64,000 nucleotides of DNA, taken from positions 57,437 to 121,436 of the forward strand of contig JAMLJG010000005.1 in the NCBI GenBank assembly GCA_023953695.1. Reading direction: 5' to 3'. The translations under genes were made by a program, and so were the position numbers. A model generated the notes under the pieces. The model searched no databases. It saw nothing but the letters and a program-made list of their open reading frames with translations, and was not told the origin of the DNA. Each line of letters starts with the position of its first letter. The stretch's first letter is position 1. Source of the DNA: Kiritimatiellia bacterium. GTDB lineage: Bacteria; Verrucomicrobiota; Kiritimatiellia; CAIVKH01. Below are positions 1 through 9,608 of this stretch, piece by piece.

Positions 1-1361
1 GCGAGGCGAAGGTTGGCGGCCAGGGTGTCGTTGAATAGATAGGTGCGCTGGCTGACGATGGTGACTAAATTGCGCAATTGCCGACCGCTGAAGTCGCGGA
101 TGTCCACTCCGGCGACTTCAATGGTTCCTGAATCCGGCAACCAGAATTGGAGCGCGAGCGCAGCGATGGTGGATTTGCCTGAGCCGGAGGCGCCGACAAT
201 GCCCGTGAAACTGCCGGGGGCGACTTCGAAGGTGACGTCATCCACAGCGGCGTTGAGTCGGCCGGGGTAGGTGAACTTGACGTTCTGAAAGCGAATGCCG
301 GCGCGCGATTTGAGTTCGGTCAAGTTGAGGGCGGGATTGTCCGCTCGGTTGGGGACGACGGGTTCGGCGTCAATGATGCTGAAGAGGCGCTCGGCGGAGA
401 CAAACGCCTGATCGAGGTCGGCTGCTGCTTCTTCGATTTCAAGCAGCGCCGGCCACGTTGCAAACATGGAAAGCAGGCCCACGAGCAGTGCGCCGAGGGC
501 TCCGCTATTCCATGCGGCTTCCGCATTGTGAGATTCGTTCAGAAACCAGTGTATGCCGTACGCGATGAAGAGCGCCATGGCCACGACGCGGCTCAGCGCG
601 CTCACTGTTCGACGGTTGGCCAAACGGTAGCCCAGGCGTTGCAGGCCTGCGCTGACGCCGGCGGTGGCGGACTCCAGCTCGTCCTGGCGCGCTTGTGTTG
701 CGCGAAAACCGAGGACTTCGCCGATTCCCTGCATGCTGTCCACCAAGTGCTGCGCAACCAATCCGCGCTGCTCGCGGATGACTTTGGCGTCTCGAGAGCC
801 TTGCTTGGCCCCGATATTGGGAACTACCAGGCCGAGAATCAGAAACGAGGATGCCATGATGATCAGGAGGGGCGGGGGGAGTTGATTCCAAAAGATGGCG
901 ACCACGGTGATGGGGATCAAAACCGCTGTGGTCACGGGGGCGATGGTGTGGGCGAAGAAAACTTCCACCCGATCCACATCGCGCGTGACGCGGGCGATAA
1001 GGTCGCCGCTCTTTTTGCCGTCGGTTGCTGCGGGCGCTTGCGGTTCGAGACGGTCGAAGACGAGCGTGCGCAGATAGGCGAGCGACTTGAATGCGACATA
1101 GTGTCCGGCATATTGCTCGAGGTAGCGCAGCACCGCGCGGATGACGGAGACGATGACTAGGCCGATTAATGCGGCCTTCAGATCGAGCGCTTCGCGATTT
1201 TGCCGATGGAGGAAGAGCGTGCCGAGAATCCAACCGCTCAATGCGAGCTGCATTATGCCTGCGAGCAGGGCGATATAGCGGCAGATCGTAGAAAGGATGA
1301 GCGGAACTTTGACGGGTTGAACGATCGCCAACAGGCGGTTCCTGATTTGAGCTGAAGTCAT
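1..1361 (-). CDS. CydC-like ABC transporter, permease-ATPase half (3' end outside window)
   Basis: Half-transporter of a heterodimeric ABC exporter; in the CydDC family the pair moves thiols such as glutathione or cysteine to the periplasm for cytochrome bd assembly. About 453 codons are visible, starting MTSAQIRNRLLAIVQP. The N-terminal half holds an ABC type-1 membrane domain, followed by a nucleotide-binding domain with Walker A GASGSGKST and a Q-loop (IVSQRTYLF) just before the window edge; signature motif and Walker B lie outside. Its ATG overlaps the stop of the upstream partner (ATGA at 1358-1361), so the two are translationally coupled. The CydC assignment rests on pairing and layout; no cydAB genes are visible, so another exporter substrate is possible. 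Confidence 0.72.
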   Translation of the reverse strand, partial: MTSAQIRNRLLAIVQPVKVPLILSTICRYIALLAGIMQLALSGWILGTLFLHRQNREALDLKAALIGLVIVSVIRAVLRYLEQYAGHYVAFKSLAYLRTLVFDRLEPQAPAATDGKKSGDLIARVTRDVDRVEVFFAHTIAPVTTAVLIPITVVAIFWNQLPPPLLIIMASSFLILGLVVPNIGAKQGSRDAKVIREQRGLVAQHLVDSMQGIGEVLGFRATQARQDELESATAGVSAGLQRLGYRLANRRTVSALSRVVAMALFIAYGIHWFLNESHNAEAAWNSGALGALLVGLLSMFATWPALLEIEEAAADLDQAFVSAERLFSIIDAEPVVPNRADNPALNLTELKSRAGIRFQNVKFTYPGRLNAAVDDVTFEVAPGSFTGIVGASGSGKSTIAALALQFWLPDSGTIEVAGVDIRDFSGRQLRNLVTIVSQRTYLFNDTLAANLRL

Positions 1362-3046
1362 ACTTGCGCCAACTTTCCATCCGCGAGCCGATAGGTCTTA
1401 TCGGCGCCCGCAATCACCGCCTTGCGGTGAGCGATCGTGATCAAGGTCTTGTCCGATTTGATTTTGGAGAGGGACTCGCGAATCAATGCTTCAGAGTGCA
1501 GGTCCACTTGCGACGTGGGTTCGTCCAGAATCAAAATCCTGCTTCCCGAAAGAATCGCGCGTGCAAGCGCCAAGCGCTGGGCTTGTCCGCCGGAAAGGCC
1601 GAGCCCGCGCTCGCCAACCTCCGTTTGCAACTGGTGCGGCATCTGTCGGACTTCAGCAGCCAGATTTGCCGCTTCCAGCGCCTCCCAAAGTTCGCTGTCC
1701 GTTGCATCCTGTTTTGCGAGACGCAAATTTGCCGCCACGGAGCCGGTGAAAAGATAGGTGTTTTGGGAAACGACCGATAGCGCTTTGCCCACGCGGTGTT
1801 GCGAGACGGTTTCGCCCGCGACTTTGATGTCGCCCGAGGTCGGTTGGTAGAAGCCGCGGATCAAACTCACCAACGTTGATTTGCCGCCGCCGCTTTCGCC
1901 AACGATCGCCACTTCTTCGCCCGTCATCACTTTCAGATTCACCTGACTCAACACCTCGCCCGTGCTGCCGGGGTAGGTGAAGCTCAAGTTGCTGATGTCA
2001 ACGGCCACCGCGCCGTTCTTCTTCACGGGCGAGGCGTCTTCTGTTGGGGCAGTGGATTGGACATCGGCCGCTTCCGCCGCATCCTTCGCCACCTTTGCAT
2101 CCGCCGCGGCAGCGACCAGGCGGCGCAGCTCCTTTTGCGATGCGATTCCGCCCATACCGATATAGAAGAACGCGCCCACGCGGTTCAAAGGCTCCGTGAG
2201 CAGGGTCGAGAGCAGGACCAACGCCAGTGCTGAACCCAAGCTCAGGGTGTTGTCTTGGTAGCCGACGGCAGCCAGATATGTGCCCAGTACCGGCATGGCC
2301 AAACTGAAGGAGAGGTCCGCCACAATAATGATCAATTGATTGCCCGCCAGCAGTCGCATCACATGCTTGCGGGTCTCCTCCGCTTCCTCGGCAATGACCT
2401 TGCGTTGATAGTCGCCCGCATTCAACCCGCGCAACATGCCCAGTCCCTGCACGGAATCCAGATAGGTGGTGGCGAGTTTGCGCGCCTGTTTGCGATAGGA
2501 GTTGGAAACTTTTCTGAAAGCCTTTTGGAAGGAGAGAATGATAATGGGCACCAGCGGCAATGTCGCCAGCATGATCAAACCGCTCTTGAGATCAACGAGT
2601 GCGGCGATGACGATGGTGACCAGGAACGGTGAAAAGAGCGCGGCCCGGATTGAACCCAGGAAGCGAGTTCTGTATGCGCTGGCGCGATCTACGGCATCCG
2701 TCATGCTCGAGATGAGCCGCCCCGTCTTCTGCGTCATTCGAAAGCTGGGGCCCAGCGTGAATACCGCATCGAGGGCCTGGCGACGCAGAGACAACTCGTC
2801 GTCTGCCTGTCCTTTGAGAGAATAGACCTCCGTATAATACGTCGCGAACAGGAGTGCCCCACAGGCCGGAAGGAGGACAAGCTTCCAGTTTTCCGTACTG
2901 GCACCCATCAAGACATCCAGCAGGCTTCCCAGCGAAAGAAAGAAGAAGGCCCACGCGAGTTGGACCACGAAGCCAAGCCACATCGTGGTCTTTACGACGT
3001 TTTTTGGGGCGGGGAGCGGGACGGGTGGCTTGCTGGATTTTGGCAT
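1358..3046 (-). CDS. CydD-like ABC transporter, permease-ATPase half
   Basis: Partner half-transporter of the gene at 1-1361. 562 aa from the chosen start MPKSSKPPVPLP. An N-terminal six-helix ABC membrane domain contains the CydD-style segment YLDSVQGLGMLRG. The C-terminal ATPase domain shows Walker A GESGGGKST, signature LSGGQAQRLALARA, Walker B ILILDEPTS and the H-loop in IAHR. An Ala/Asp-rich linker joins the two halves. An in-frame ATG exists 51 bases upstream at 3097, but the shorter start gives the usual cytoplasmic N-terminus and leaves an inverted repeat (3050-3072) in the leader; no clear Shine-Dalgarno decides it. Thiol export in bd-oxidase maturation is inferred from family resemblance. 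Confidence 0.75.
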   Translation of the reverse strand: MPKSSKPPVPLPAPKNVVKTTMWLGFVVQLAWAFFFLSLGSLLDVLMGASTENWKLVLLPACGALLFATYYTEVYSLKGQADDELSLRRQALDAVFTLGPSFRMTQKTGRLISSMTDAVDRASAYRTRFLGSIRAALFSPFLVTIVIAALVDLKSGLIMLATLPLVPIIILSFQKAFRKVSNSYRKQARKLATTYLDSVQGLGMLRGLNAGDYQRKVIAEEAEETRKHVMRLLAGNQLIIIVADLSFSLAMPVLGTYLAAVGYQDNTLSLGSALALVLLSTLLTEPLNRVGAFFYIGMGGIASQKELRRLVAAAADAKVAKDAAEAADVQSTAPTEDASPVKKNGAVAVDISNLSFTYPGSTGEVLSQVNLKVMTGEEVAIVGESGGGKSTLVSLIRGFYQPTSGDIKVAGETVSQHRVGKALSVVSQNTYLFTGSVAANLRLAKQDATDSELWEALEAANLAAEVRQMPHQLQTEVGERGLGLSGGQAQRLALARAILSGSRILILDEPTSQVDLHSEALIRESLSKIKSDKTLITIAHRKAVIAGADKTYRLADGKLAQV

Positions 3047-3049
3047 ATC

Positions 3050-3072
3050 GCGAAAAGTACCGTGCTTTTCGC
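3050..3072. promoter_or_regulatory. Perfect inverted repeat upstream of the CydDC-like operon
   Basis: GCGAAAAG (3050-3057) and CTTTTCGC (3065-3072) form 8-bp perfect arms around a 7-base spacer, ending 3 bases before the preferred start codon of the CydD-like gene. It could be an operator or a 5' hairpin that masks ribosome binding. If translation instead starts at 3097 it would lie in coding sequence. Confidence 0.35.
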
Positions 3073-3237
3073 TCGTTTCAAGCGGCAGTATGCACAAATC
3101 GCCTGTGAAAACGCTAACGGGTCGGTCAGAGCTAGCTGGTGGGGTGCATCAATCCGGCTATTTTTCGACGCATTGTCTTTTTTTATGGTAAAAATGCGCA
3201 TCGCTCCTATACATTGAGCATCGGCAAGGAGATCACT

Positions 3238-3984
3238 ATGTATAAGAAATTGTTGCTGCCTATCCTTTGTTGCACAGCTTCGCTTGCGTTTGCAGAACCC
3301 CAACGCACGGTGCTGACCACCGAAAACAAGTTTCCAGAGCTGGGTCACCTGGAGCTCGGATACGACTTTTCCAACCGCGAATTCTCCGATCTCGAGTACC
3401 GCAGCCATGAGGTCTTTGCGCGATTCGGACTCGTTGAGAATCTGACAGCGCGTGTTCACGTTCCGTTCGACACCTACCGCCCGGATTTCGGCAGCAGCGA
3501 GAGCGGGCTGGGTGATGTTCGCGTCGGCCTCGACCTCGTGGCCTATCAGGACGTCTTCTCCTTCCCCTTCATCATCCCTCACGTGGATGTGGGCTTTTCG
3601 ACCGGCGATGAGGACAAGAACCTCGGCACCGGCGAGACGATGTACAAGTTCGGCGTTGCGTTCGGCACCAAGACGCACGAGCAGTTTGTCTGGGTGTTGG
3701 ACGTGAGCTACGCGGCTGACGCAAAGGCGAAGGCGGCTGACGAGGACGACATTTTCGAAGTTGGGCTCTCGTGGGGCTGGGAACTCTCCGACCGGTTCAT
3801 GCTCTCCCTGGAAGCCTTGATCCAGGACTACCAGGATACGGACAACGAGCCGTATTTGCTCGGTGGCGGCTTTTCTTACAAGTGGACCCCGGCTCTCCAG
3901 ACCCGCTTCTTCATGGGCGGCTGGCAGGAGCAGGAATCGGGAGAAGACCTCGTAATCAATGTGAACGCGAGTTACTCCTTCTAA
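3238..3984 (+). CDS. Small outer-membrane beta-barrel protein
   Basis: 248 aa. A signal peptide (MYKKLLLPILCCTASLAFA) is followed by alternating hydrophobic/polar beta-strand-like segments, and the chain ends in Tyr-Ser-Phe, the C-terminal aromatic residue typical of barrels inserted by the BAM complex. The general pattern resembles transporter-type barrels of the Phenol_MetA_deg class; no specific function can be assigned. The start is fixed by AAGGAG at 3226-3231, 6 bases before ATG; an upstream in-frame start at 3139 would bury the signal peptide. It is monocistronic, closed by a strong terminator at 4007-4039, and diverges from the CydDC-like pair. Confidence 0.75.
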   Translation: MYKKLLLPILCCTASLAFAEPQRTVLTTENKFPELGHLELGYDFSNREFSDLEYRSHEVFARFGLVENLTARVHVPFDTYRPDFGSSESGLGDVRVGLDLVAYQDVFSFPFIIPHVDVGFSTGDEDKNLGTGETMYKFGVAFGTKTHEQFVWVLDVSYAADAKAKAADEDDIFEVGLSWGWELSDRFMLSLEALIQDYQDTDNEPYLLGGGFSYKWTPALQTRFFMGGWQEQESGEDLVINVNASYSF

Positions 3985-4006
3985 TTGTCACTCAAGAACA
4001 CTTGCC

Positions 4007-4039
4007 CGACGGCCCCGATTTTCGGGGCCGTCGTTTTTT
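4007..4039 (+). terminator. Strong intrinsic terminator
   Basis: A perfect 12-bp GC-rich stem (arms 4007-4018 and 4022-4033) with a tiny loop is followed by six T (4034-4039). It ends the beta-barrel transcript and separates it from the menaquinone operon. Confidence 0.93.
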
Positions 4040-4123
4040 AACTCCAGCTCTTTCCCCGGACTCCCGTCGCGAGCTGCAAGAACCCGATTTTTCATTGCTG
4101 ACGGCTCGCAATGTTGGGGGTGT

Positions 4124-4882
4124 GTGAGTACAGTGCGTGCGATGTCTTCCATAGATCCCAATTCCATGAGTGAAGCTGAACCTTCGCGGCGCGAAGTTTG
4201 GCGAATGTTTGATCGCATTGCGCCGCGCTATGACTTGTTGAATCGCGTTCTCTCGGGCCGTCGCGATGTGGCGTGGCGCAAGCGCATGGGAACGCTGGCG
4301 CCGGATGGCGAGCGCTTGCGCCTGTTGGATGTGGCCACGGGAACCGCCGATCAGATTTTTTCCCTGATGGATGCTGTCCCGCGTATTGTCGAGGCGACAG
4401 GCGTGGACATGTCGGAAGGCATGTTGGCCAAAGGGCGCGAAAAAGTTGCGGCGCGCGGGATGACATCCAAGATCCAACTCAAGACTGGCGATGCGACTGC
4501 GATTCCCGAGCCGACTTCGGCCTACGATCTCTGCACCATTTCATTCGGCATTCGCAATGTCGTGGATGTGGTTGCGGGATTGCGCGAAATGCGCCGCGTT
4601 CTTCGGCCCGGCGGCCGCGCGCTCATATTGGAATTTTCGCAGCCCACCTCGCGGTGGTTCCGCGGACTCTATTTCTTTTATCTCCGCCATATATTGCCCG
4701 CCATCGGAGGGTGGTTTTCCGGCGATCGCGAGGCCTATCGCTATCTCAATGTCACCATCGAAACATTTCCGAGCGGTGAAACGTTTTGTGCGCTGATGCG
4801 CGAAGCGGGATTGGTTAACGTGCGCGCGATTCCGCTGACGTTGGGAATCGCCTCCATCTACGTTGGCGATGCGCCGTCATGA
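4124..4882 (+). CDS. menG: Demethylmenaquinone methyltransferase
   Basis: SAM-dependent C-methyltransferase, last step of menaquinone synthesis (demethylmenaquinone to menaquinone). 252 aa with the UbiE/MenG fold: FDRIAPRYDLLNRVLS near the N-terminus, SAM-binding LLDVATGTADQ, GIRNVVD, and RRVLRPGGRALILEFSQP, then the family C-terminus with ETFPSGETF and FCALMREAGL. A GTG start at 4124 follows GGGGG at short spacing; an in-frame ATG at 4142 is an alternative. It heads the operon and overlaps menF by 4 bases. Confidence 0.93.
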   Translation: MSTVRAMSSIDPNSMSEAEPSRREVWRMFDRIAPRYDLLNRVLSGRRDVAWRKRMGTLAPDGERLRLLDVATGTADQIFSLMDAVPRIVEATGVDMSEGMLAKGREKVAARGMTSKIQLKTGDATAIPEPTSAYDLCTISFGIRNVVDVVAGLREMRRVLRPGGRALILEFSQPTSRWFRGLYFFYLRHILPAIGGWFSGDREAYRYLNVTIETFPSGETFCALMREAGLVNVRAIPLTLGIASIYVGDAPS

Positions 4883-6249
4883 GCGAAGCCGCCTCCATGC
4901 CGCTCGCGGCGTGTCGGCGCCTCGAGACCCGCCTCAAGGAACTGGCGGCCGCACCGAAGGCGAGGACTTCGCACCTTGTCCGCCTCTCTGAACGACTCGG
5001 AGCCGTGGACCTACTCGGCTGGCTTGCCGCGCAGCCCGGGAAAATTAAGGGCTACTGGGCGGATCGCGATGGCGGCCTCGAAGTGGCCGCGCTAGGCGAG
5101 GCGGATGAGGTGAAGGGCGAGACGGCAGGCGACTATCAAACCTGTTGGCGCGAGCTGAAAGAGCGCTGGAATGGAGCCGATACGGACACTCGCTATTACG
5201 GCGGCTTTCGATTCGGGCCGTGGCATCCAGACGATCCGTCGTGGGCGCCCTTTCAGGCCTATCGTTTTGTTCTTCCCGAATTCGAATTGATTCGGCGCGA
5301 AGAGGGGGCGTGTGAGCTCATCTGCAATCTTTCGTTTCGCGCGGAGCGCGATCCGATCCCATCGGCGTTGGCGACGCTGCGCGCAATGCAGTTTCCCTCC
5401 TCGTTTCAGCCGAAGGCGGTGGGGCGCGTGCTGGGTCGGCACGACACGCCGGGCCGCGAGCGATGGCTGCGGATTGTGAAGGAGGGACTTTCCGCAGTCC
5501 GCGCTCGCGAAGTGGAGAAGGTTGTCCTCGCGCGTCGAGCCTGCTTCGAGTTGGAGCACTCGGTGGATGCCTTCACGCTCATTCACCGCATGCGAGAAGA
5601 AGCAGGGCGCTGTTATCTCTTCTGCGGCGTTCACCAACTCGGCGTCGCCTTTGTTGGCGCGTCGCCCGAGCGGCTTTACAAACGACAGGGGCGCACCCTC
5701 CACAGCGAAGCGGTGGCGGGTACGCGGGTACGTGGCGCAACGCCGAGCGAAGATGAAGCGTTGGCAACCGCGCTCGCGCAAAGTGCAAAAGAGAGACAAG
5801 AACATCAATTGGTGGTGGACGGCATTCGCGAAGGATTGTCTTCCCTCTCTTCCTCCATACGCATCGCCGAGGCCCCCTCGATCCTCAAGCTCGCTCGCCT
5901 CCAACACCTCGTGACGAAGATTGAGGCGAACCTTCGCCCCGAAGTGGACGATGCCACACTGCTGGGAGCGCTCCATCCAACGCCTGCCGTCGGTGGGCGT
6001 CCCGCTGCGGAGGCGATTCAGTTGTTGAACCGATTGGAGCCTTTTGATCGCGGTTGGTACACCGGCCCAGTGGGGTGGGTGGGGCCCGATGCCGCCGAGT
6101 TCGCCGTCGCGATTCGCTGCGGCGTTTCGGCGGGATCAACGCTTTGTCTGTTCTCGGGAGCCGGCATTGTGGCCGACTCCGATCCCGCTGCCGAGTGGGA
6201 TGAAATTGAATCGAAACTTTCAACCTTTCTGTCCATTCTCGTCCGATGA
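4879..6249 (+). CDS. menF: Isochorismate synthase
   Basis: Converts chorismate to isochorismate, the committed step into menaquinone. 456 aa, usual family length. The C-terminal chorismate-binding domain shows EKVVLARRACF, VGASPERL, HSEAVAGTRVRG, LQHLVTKIEANL and LHPTPAVGGRP, all hallmarks of MenF/EntC-type synthases rather than anthranilate synthase. Its start overlaps the menG stop and its stop overlaps the menD start (ATGA in both cases). Placement directly before menD supports MenF over a siderophore EntC. Confidence 0.94.
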   Translation: MSEAASMPLAACRRLETRLKELAAAPKARTSHLVRLSERLGAVDLLGWLAAQPGKIKGYWADRDGGLEVAALGEADEVKGETAGDYQTCWRELKERWNGADTDTRYYGGFRFGPWHPDDPSWAPFQAYRFVLPEFELIRREEGACELICNLSFRAERDPIPSALATLRAMQFPSSFQPKAVGRVLGRHDTPGRERWLRIVKEGLSAVRAREVEKVVLARRACFELEHSVDAFTLIHRMREEAGRCYLFCGVHQLGVAFVGASPERLYKRQGRTLHSEAVAGTRVRGATPSEDEALATALAQSAKERQEHQLVVDGIREGLSSLSSSIRIAEAPSILKLARLQHLVTKIEANLRPEVDDATLLGALHPTPAVGGRPAAEAIQLLNRLEPFDRGWYTGPVGWVGPDAAEFAVAIRCGVSAGSTLCLFSGAGIVADSDPAAEWDEIESKLSTFLSILVR

Positions 6250-8003
6250 AGCCAGCGCCACCCAACATCAACTACTACTGGGCCACACTCCTGATGGAAG
6301 AGCTCTACCGATGCGGCGTGCGCGCGATCGGCATTGCGCCCGGTTCGCGATCCAGTCCGCTCGCGGAAGCGGCCGCATCGCACGGCAAGTTGGAGTTGGT
6401 CGTGCACCCCGATGAGCGAGGACTCGCATTTCATATGCTTGGCTATGCGCGCGGATCGGGCCGTCCGGCCGTCGTCGTGACCACGTCGGGCACCGCAGTT
6501 GCCAATCTCTTTCCTGCCATAGCGGAGGCCCATCACACCCGTGTGCCCCTCATTGCCCTCACAGCCGATCGCCCGCCGGAACTGCGCGATTGCGGCGCGA
6601 ATCAGGCTACAGACCAGGTCAAATTGTTCGGCACATTCGTGCGCGCGTGTTTCGATTTTCCTGCGCCAGATGCGACGCTGGATCCCGCCTATTTGCTCGG
6701 TGCACTCGATGCAGCGGTTCATGCAGCCGTGCATCGGCGTGGGCCGGTCCACCTCAATATGATGTTTCGCGAGCCGCTGGCGCCCGTCGCCGCGCCTTAT
6801 CCTTTTCGCCGCCTTCATGGCGCGCTGCGCGACTGGGAAAAAAATGGCACGCCCTGGGTTTCCTATGAGCTGCCGAACGAAGTGTTTGAACCCTCCGCGA
6901 GGCTTCTCGACGAGTGCGGGCGCGCGGAGCGGGGCTGCATCCTCGTCGGCGCGGTTTCGGCGCGGGAAGCGAGCGCGATCGCGAAGTTGGGCGAGCATCT
7001 CGCGTGGCCGGTTCTCGTGGACGTCCAATCAGGATTGCGATGCGGCGCGACCGCCCGCGCGGTGATTGCCCATGCCGATGTGCTTCTCGCGAGCAAACGA
7101 TTTGCCGATGGCGGTGGATGCGATTTTCTTCTCCAGTTCGGCTCGGGTTTTGTCACGCGCCGCTTCCTCGATTTTCTCGGCTCGTCCAGAATCTCGCCTC
7201 GCGTGGCTGTGGATGTTGCGCCGGGCCGCGTGGACCCGAAGCATCGCGCGGCGCAGCGCATTCAGGCGAATCCTGTGTGTGTTGCGGATGCGCTGCGCGC
7301 AGCGTTGCCCGCGCGGGAACCGTCCGACTGGCTGACGAAGTGGCAGAGCGCCTCTGCTCGGGTCGAAGCCGAGTTGGCGCGCCGCATGGCGAATGCAGCC
7401 AAACTGACTGAGCCCGTGGTTGCGGGGCTGCTTTCGCAGTCGCTTGCAGAAAATGACGTCCTCTTCCTCGGGAACAGCCTTCCCATCCGAATGGCCGCGA
7501 TGTTTTCGAGCGCCCGCGGAGCGCCCTTTTCCGTAGCCGCCAATCGCGGGCTGAGCGGGATAGATGGACAAGTCGCTACGGCCGTTGGTTACGCTCAAGG
7601 GAGCGATAAGCCCGTGACACTGCTATTGGGCGATTTGTCGTTGCTGCACGACCTCAATTCGCTGGCCCTTTTGCGCTGTGCGCGAGCGCCGGTGCGCGTC
7701 ATCGTCATCAACAACGATGGCGGCGGCATCTTTTCACTCCTGCCCATCGCGCGGTCGGCGCGGCATTTTGAGCGCGTCTTCGGCGTGCCGCACGGCGTTC
7801 GTTTTCGCGCCGCTGCGGAGCTGTTCGGACTCGCGTATGCTGCTCCGACAACGACGCAAGCTTTGGCTCGTTCGCTGAAAGCATCGGCGCGCGCGAAGCG
7901 AGGAGTTCTCATCGAAATCGAGACGAAGCGCGCGGATACCGCGCGCGCGGTGCCGCAGTGGGTTGCCGCGCTTGCGCGCGCGGTGGATCGGGCGCCGTCA
8001 TGA
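6246..8003 (+). CDS. menD: SEPHCHC synthase (2-oxoglutarate decarboxylase type, thiamine-dependent)
   Basis: Adds a 2-oxoglutarate-derived succinyl semialdehyde unit to isochorismate with thiamine diphosphate. 585 aa. The N-terminal pyrimidine-binding domain has HPDERGLAFHMLGYARGSG and the TSGTAVANLFPA and LTADRPPELRDCGANQ segments; the C-terminal pyrophosphate-binding domain has ANRGLSGIDGQVATAVG, LLLGDLSLLHDLNS and the Asn pair in VINNDGGGIFSLLP. These are MenD signatures. It overlaps menF and menH by 4 bases on either side. Confidence 0.95.
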   Translation: MKPAPPNINYYWATLLMEELYRCGVRAIGIAPGSRSSPLAEAAASHGKLELVVHPDERGLAFHMLGYARGSGRPAVVVTTSGTAVANLFPAIAEAHHTRVPLIALTADRPPELRDCGANQATDQVKLFGTFVRACFDFPAPDATLDPAYLLGALDAAVHAAVHRRGPVHLNMMFREPLAPVAAPYPFRRLHGALRDWEKNGTPWVSYELPNEVFEPSARLLDECGRAERGCILVGAVSAREASAIAKLGEHLAWPVLVDVQSGLRCGATARAVIAHADVLLASKRFADGGGCDFLLQFGSGFVTRRFLDFLGSSRISPRVAVDVAPGRVDPKHRAAQRIQANPVCVADALRAALPAREPSDWLTKWQSASARVEAELARRMANAAKLTEPVVAGLLSQSLAENDVLFLGNSLPIRMAAMFSSARGAPFSVAANRGLSGIDGQVATAVGYAQGSDKPVTLLLGDLSLLHDLNSLALLRCARAPVRVIVINNDGGGIFSLLPIARSARHFERVFGVPHGVRFRAAAELFGLAYAAPTTTQALARSLKASARAKRGVLIEIETKRADTARAVPQWVAALARAVDRAPS

Positions 8004-8758
8004 AGTCGGTGCAGTTAACACGCGGCGCTGCGCCCGTGCTTTGCGTGCACGGCTTCCTGGGAGAGCCGGACGACTGGCGGCTCTTCGCGCACGCGTTGGG
8101 GCCCGCATTTGGCGTTTCGGCGTGGGCTCTTCCGGGACACGGCGGAACGCCGGTGGATGATTTTGTGGATGGAGTTCGCGCACTGCAACGCGCGCTCCGC
8201 GCGATGCCTGCGCCGCCGCACCTCGTGGGCTATTCGATGGGCGGCCGCCTGGCCTTGGCGGCGGCGGTGGACGCGAATGTATCGCTCGCTTCGCTCACGA
8301 TCATTTCGGCATCGCCCGGCTTGAAGACGGGACTGGAGCGCGACACCCGCGCGCGCGCCGACGATCGCTTGGCGGACGATTTGGAGCGGCAGGGATTGGA
8401 AGCCTTTGTACGGACGTGGTATTCGCAGCCCCTTTTCGCATCGCTCGAACGCCGTCCGGCGCTGTTGCACGATTTACTCTCGCGCCGCGCGCGCGGCACG
8501 GCATCGGATCGCGCGAATGCGTTGCGCGCGCTGACGGTGGGTCGGCAACCCTCGCTGTGGGAGCATCTGCCGATGTTGAACACGCGTTCACTTTTTATCG
8601 CCGGCGCGAACGACTCCAAGTACTGTGCTACATTGGCTCGCGTGGCTGGCTTGTGCCCGCGCGCGCGTCTGCTTAGAGTGCCGGACGCGGGGCACCTCCC
8701 GCATTTGGAGCGACCGGACTTCGTGTGCGCGTCGGTTCGCGAATTTTTGCAACCCTGA
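8000..8758 (+). CDS. menH: SHCHC synthase, alpha/beta hydrolase fold
   Basis: Eliminates pyruvate from the MenD product. 252 aa alpha/beta-hydrolase: oxyanion region [11 protein letters not shown], nucleophile elbow [10 protein letters not shown], and a terminal His in [12 protein letters not shown]. The ATG at 8000 overlaps the menD stop (ATGA); a longer frame from 7958 lies inside menD and is not needed. Its position between menD and menB matches the pathway order. Confidence 0.92.
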   Translation: MKSVQLTRGAAPVLCVHGFLGEPDDWRLFAHALGPAFGVSAWALPGHGGTPVDDFVDGVRALQRALRAMPAPPHLVGYSMGGRLALAAAVDANVSLASLTIISASPGLKTGLERDTRARADDRLADDLERQGLEAFVRTWYSQPLFASLERRPALLHDLLSRRARGTASDRANALRALTVGRQPSLWEHLPMLNTRSLFIAGANDSKYCATLARVAGLCPRARLLRVPDAGHLPHLERPDFVCASVREFLQP

Positions 8759-8772
8759 AGATGGAGAACGAC

Positions 8773-9597
8773 ATGGCGAGTGACATCAAATGGACGTCGG
8801 CGGGCACCTTCCGCGACATCAAATATGAAAAGGCAGAAGGAATTGCGAAGATCACCATCAATCGCCCTGAAGTTCGCAATGCATTTCGCCCGTTGACCGT
8901 GAAGGAAATGATCGCAGCGCTGCAGGACGCGCGACTGGACGAAGCGATCGGCGTCATCATTCTCACCGGCGAGGGAGAGAAAGCGTTTTGCTCGGGTGGC
9001 GATCAGAAGATTCGAGGCGACGCGGGTTATCAGGACGAAGCGGGGCAGCACCATCTCAATGTGTTGGATTTTCAGCGCGACATTCGCGCGTGTCCCAAGC
9101 CTGTCATCGCCATGGTCGCGGGCTACGCGATCGGCGGCGGCCACGTGCTGCACGTGATGTGCGATTTGACGATTGCGGCCGACAACGCGATTTTTGGTCA
9201 GACGGGCCCGAAGGTCGGATCCTTCGACGGCGGCTTTGGGTCGTCGTATCTCGCGCGCATCGTGGGGCAGAAGAAGGCGCGCGAGATTTGGTATCTCTGC
9301 CGCCAATACAACGCGCAACAGGCGCTGGAAATGGGCTTGGTGAACACCGTGGTGCCCTTGGCCCGACTCGAAGAGGAGACCGTCGCCTGGTGTCGCGAGA
9401 TTCTGGAGAAGTCGCCGCTTTCCATTCGCTGCCTCAAAGCCGCGCTCAACGCCGATTGCGATGGGCAGGCCGGCTTGCAGGAGTTGGCCGGCAACGCGAC
9501 GTTGCTCTACTACATGTCGGAAGAGGCGCAGGAGGGGCGAAAGGCCTTTGTCGAAAAACGAAAACCGAACTTCGCCCAGTTCCCGAAACGCCCGTGA
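8773..9597 (+). CDS. menB: 1,4-dihydroxy-2-naphthoyl-CoA synthase
   Basis: Crotonase-fold enzyme closing the second ring: o-succinylbenzoyl-CoA to 1,4-dihydroxy-2-naphthoyl-CoA. 274 aa. [24 protein letters not shown], the oxyanion motif [34 protein letters not shown] and [18 protein letters not shown] are nearly textbook MenB. The start at 8773 is chosen because GGAG lies 5 bases upstream and the N-terminus then matches known MenB; ATGs at 8725 and 8761 also lie in frame. Followed by the only sizeable gap in the operon, which carries three palindromic repeats. Confidence 0.95.
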   Translation: MASDIKWTSAGTFRDIKYEKAEGIAKITINRPEVRNAFRPLTVKEMIAALQDARLDEAIGVIILTGEGEKAFCSGGDQKIRGDAGYQDEAGQHHLNVLDFQRDIRACPKPVIAMVAGYAIGGGHVLHVMCDLTIAADNAIFGQTGPKVGSFDGGFGSSYLARIVGQKKAREIWYLCRQYNAQQALEMGLVNTVVPLARLEEETVAWCREILEKSPLSIRCLKAALNADCDGQAGLQELAGNATLLYYMSEEAQEGRKAFVEKRKPNFAQFPKRP

Positions 9598-9608
9598 GCG
9601 CCCGCGAT

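Noticed and set aside
505..1413. A 302-codon frame on minus across the CydC-like gene
   Set aside because: Arg/Ser/Pro-rich shadow of the real frame, which shows transporter motifs and Walker A.
3208..3213. TATACA as a -10 box for the beta-barrel gene
   Set aside because: No -35-like hexamer at a suitable distance.
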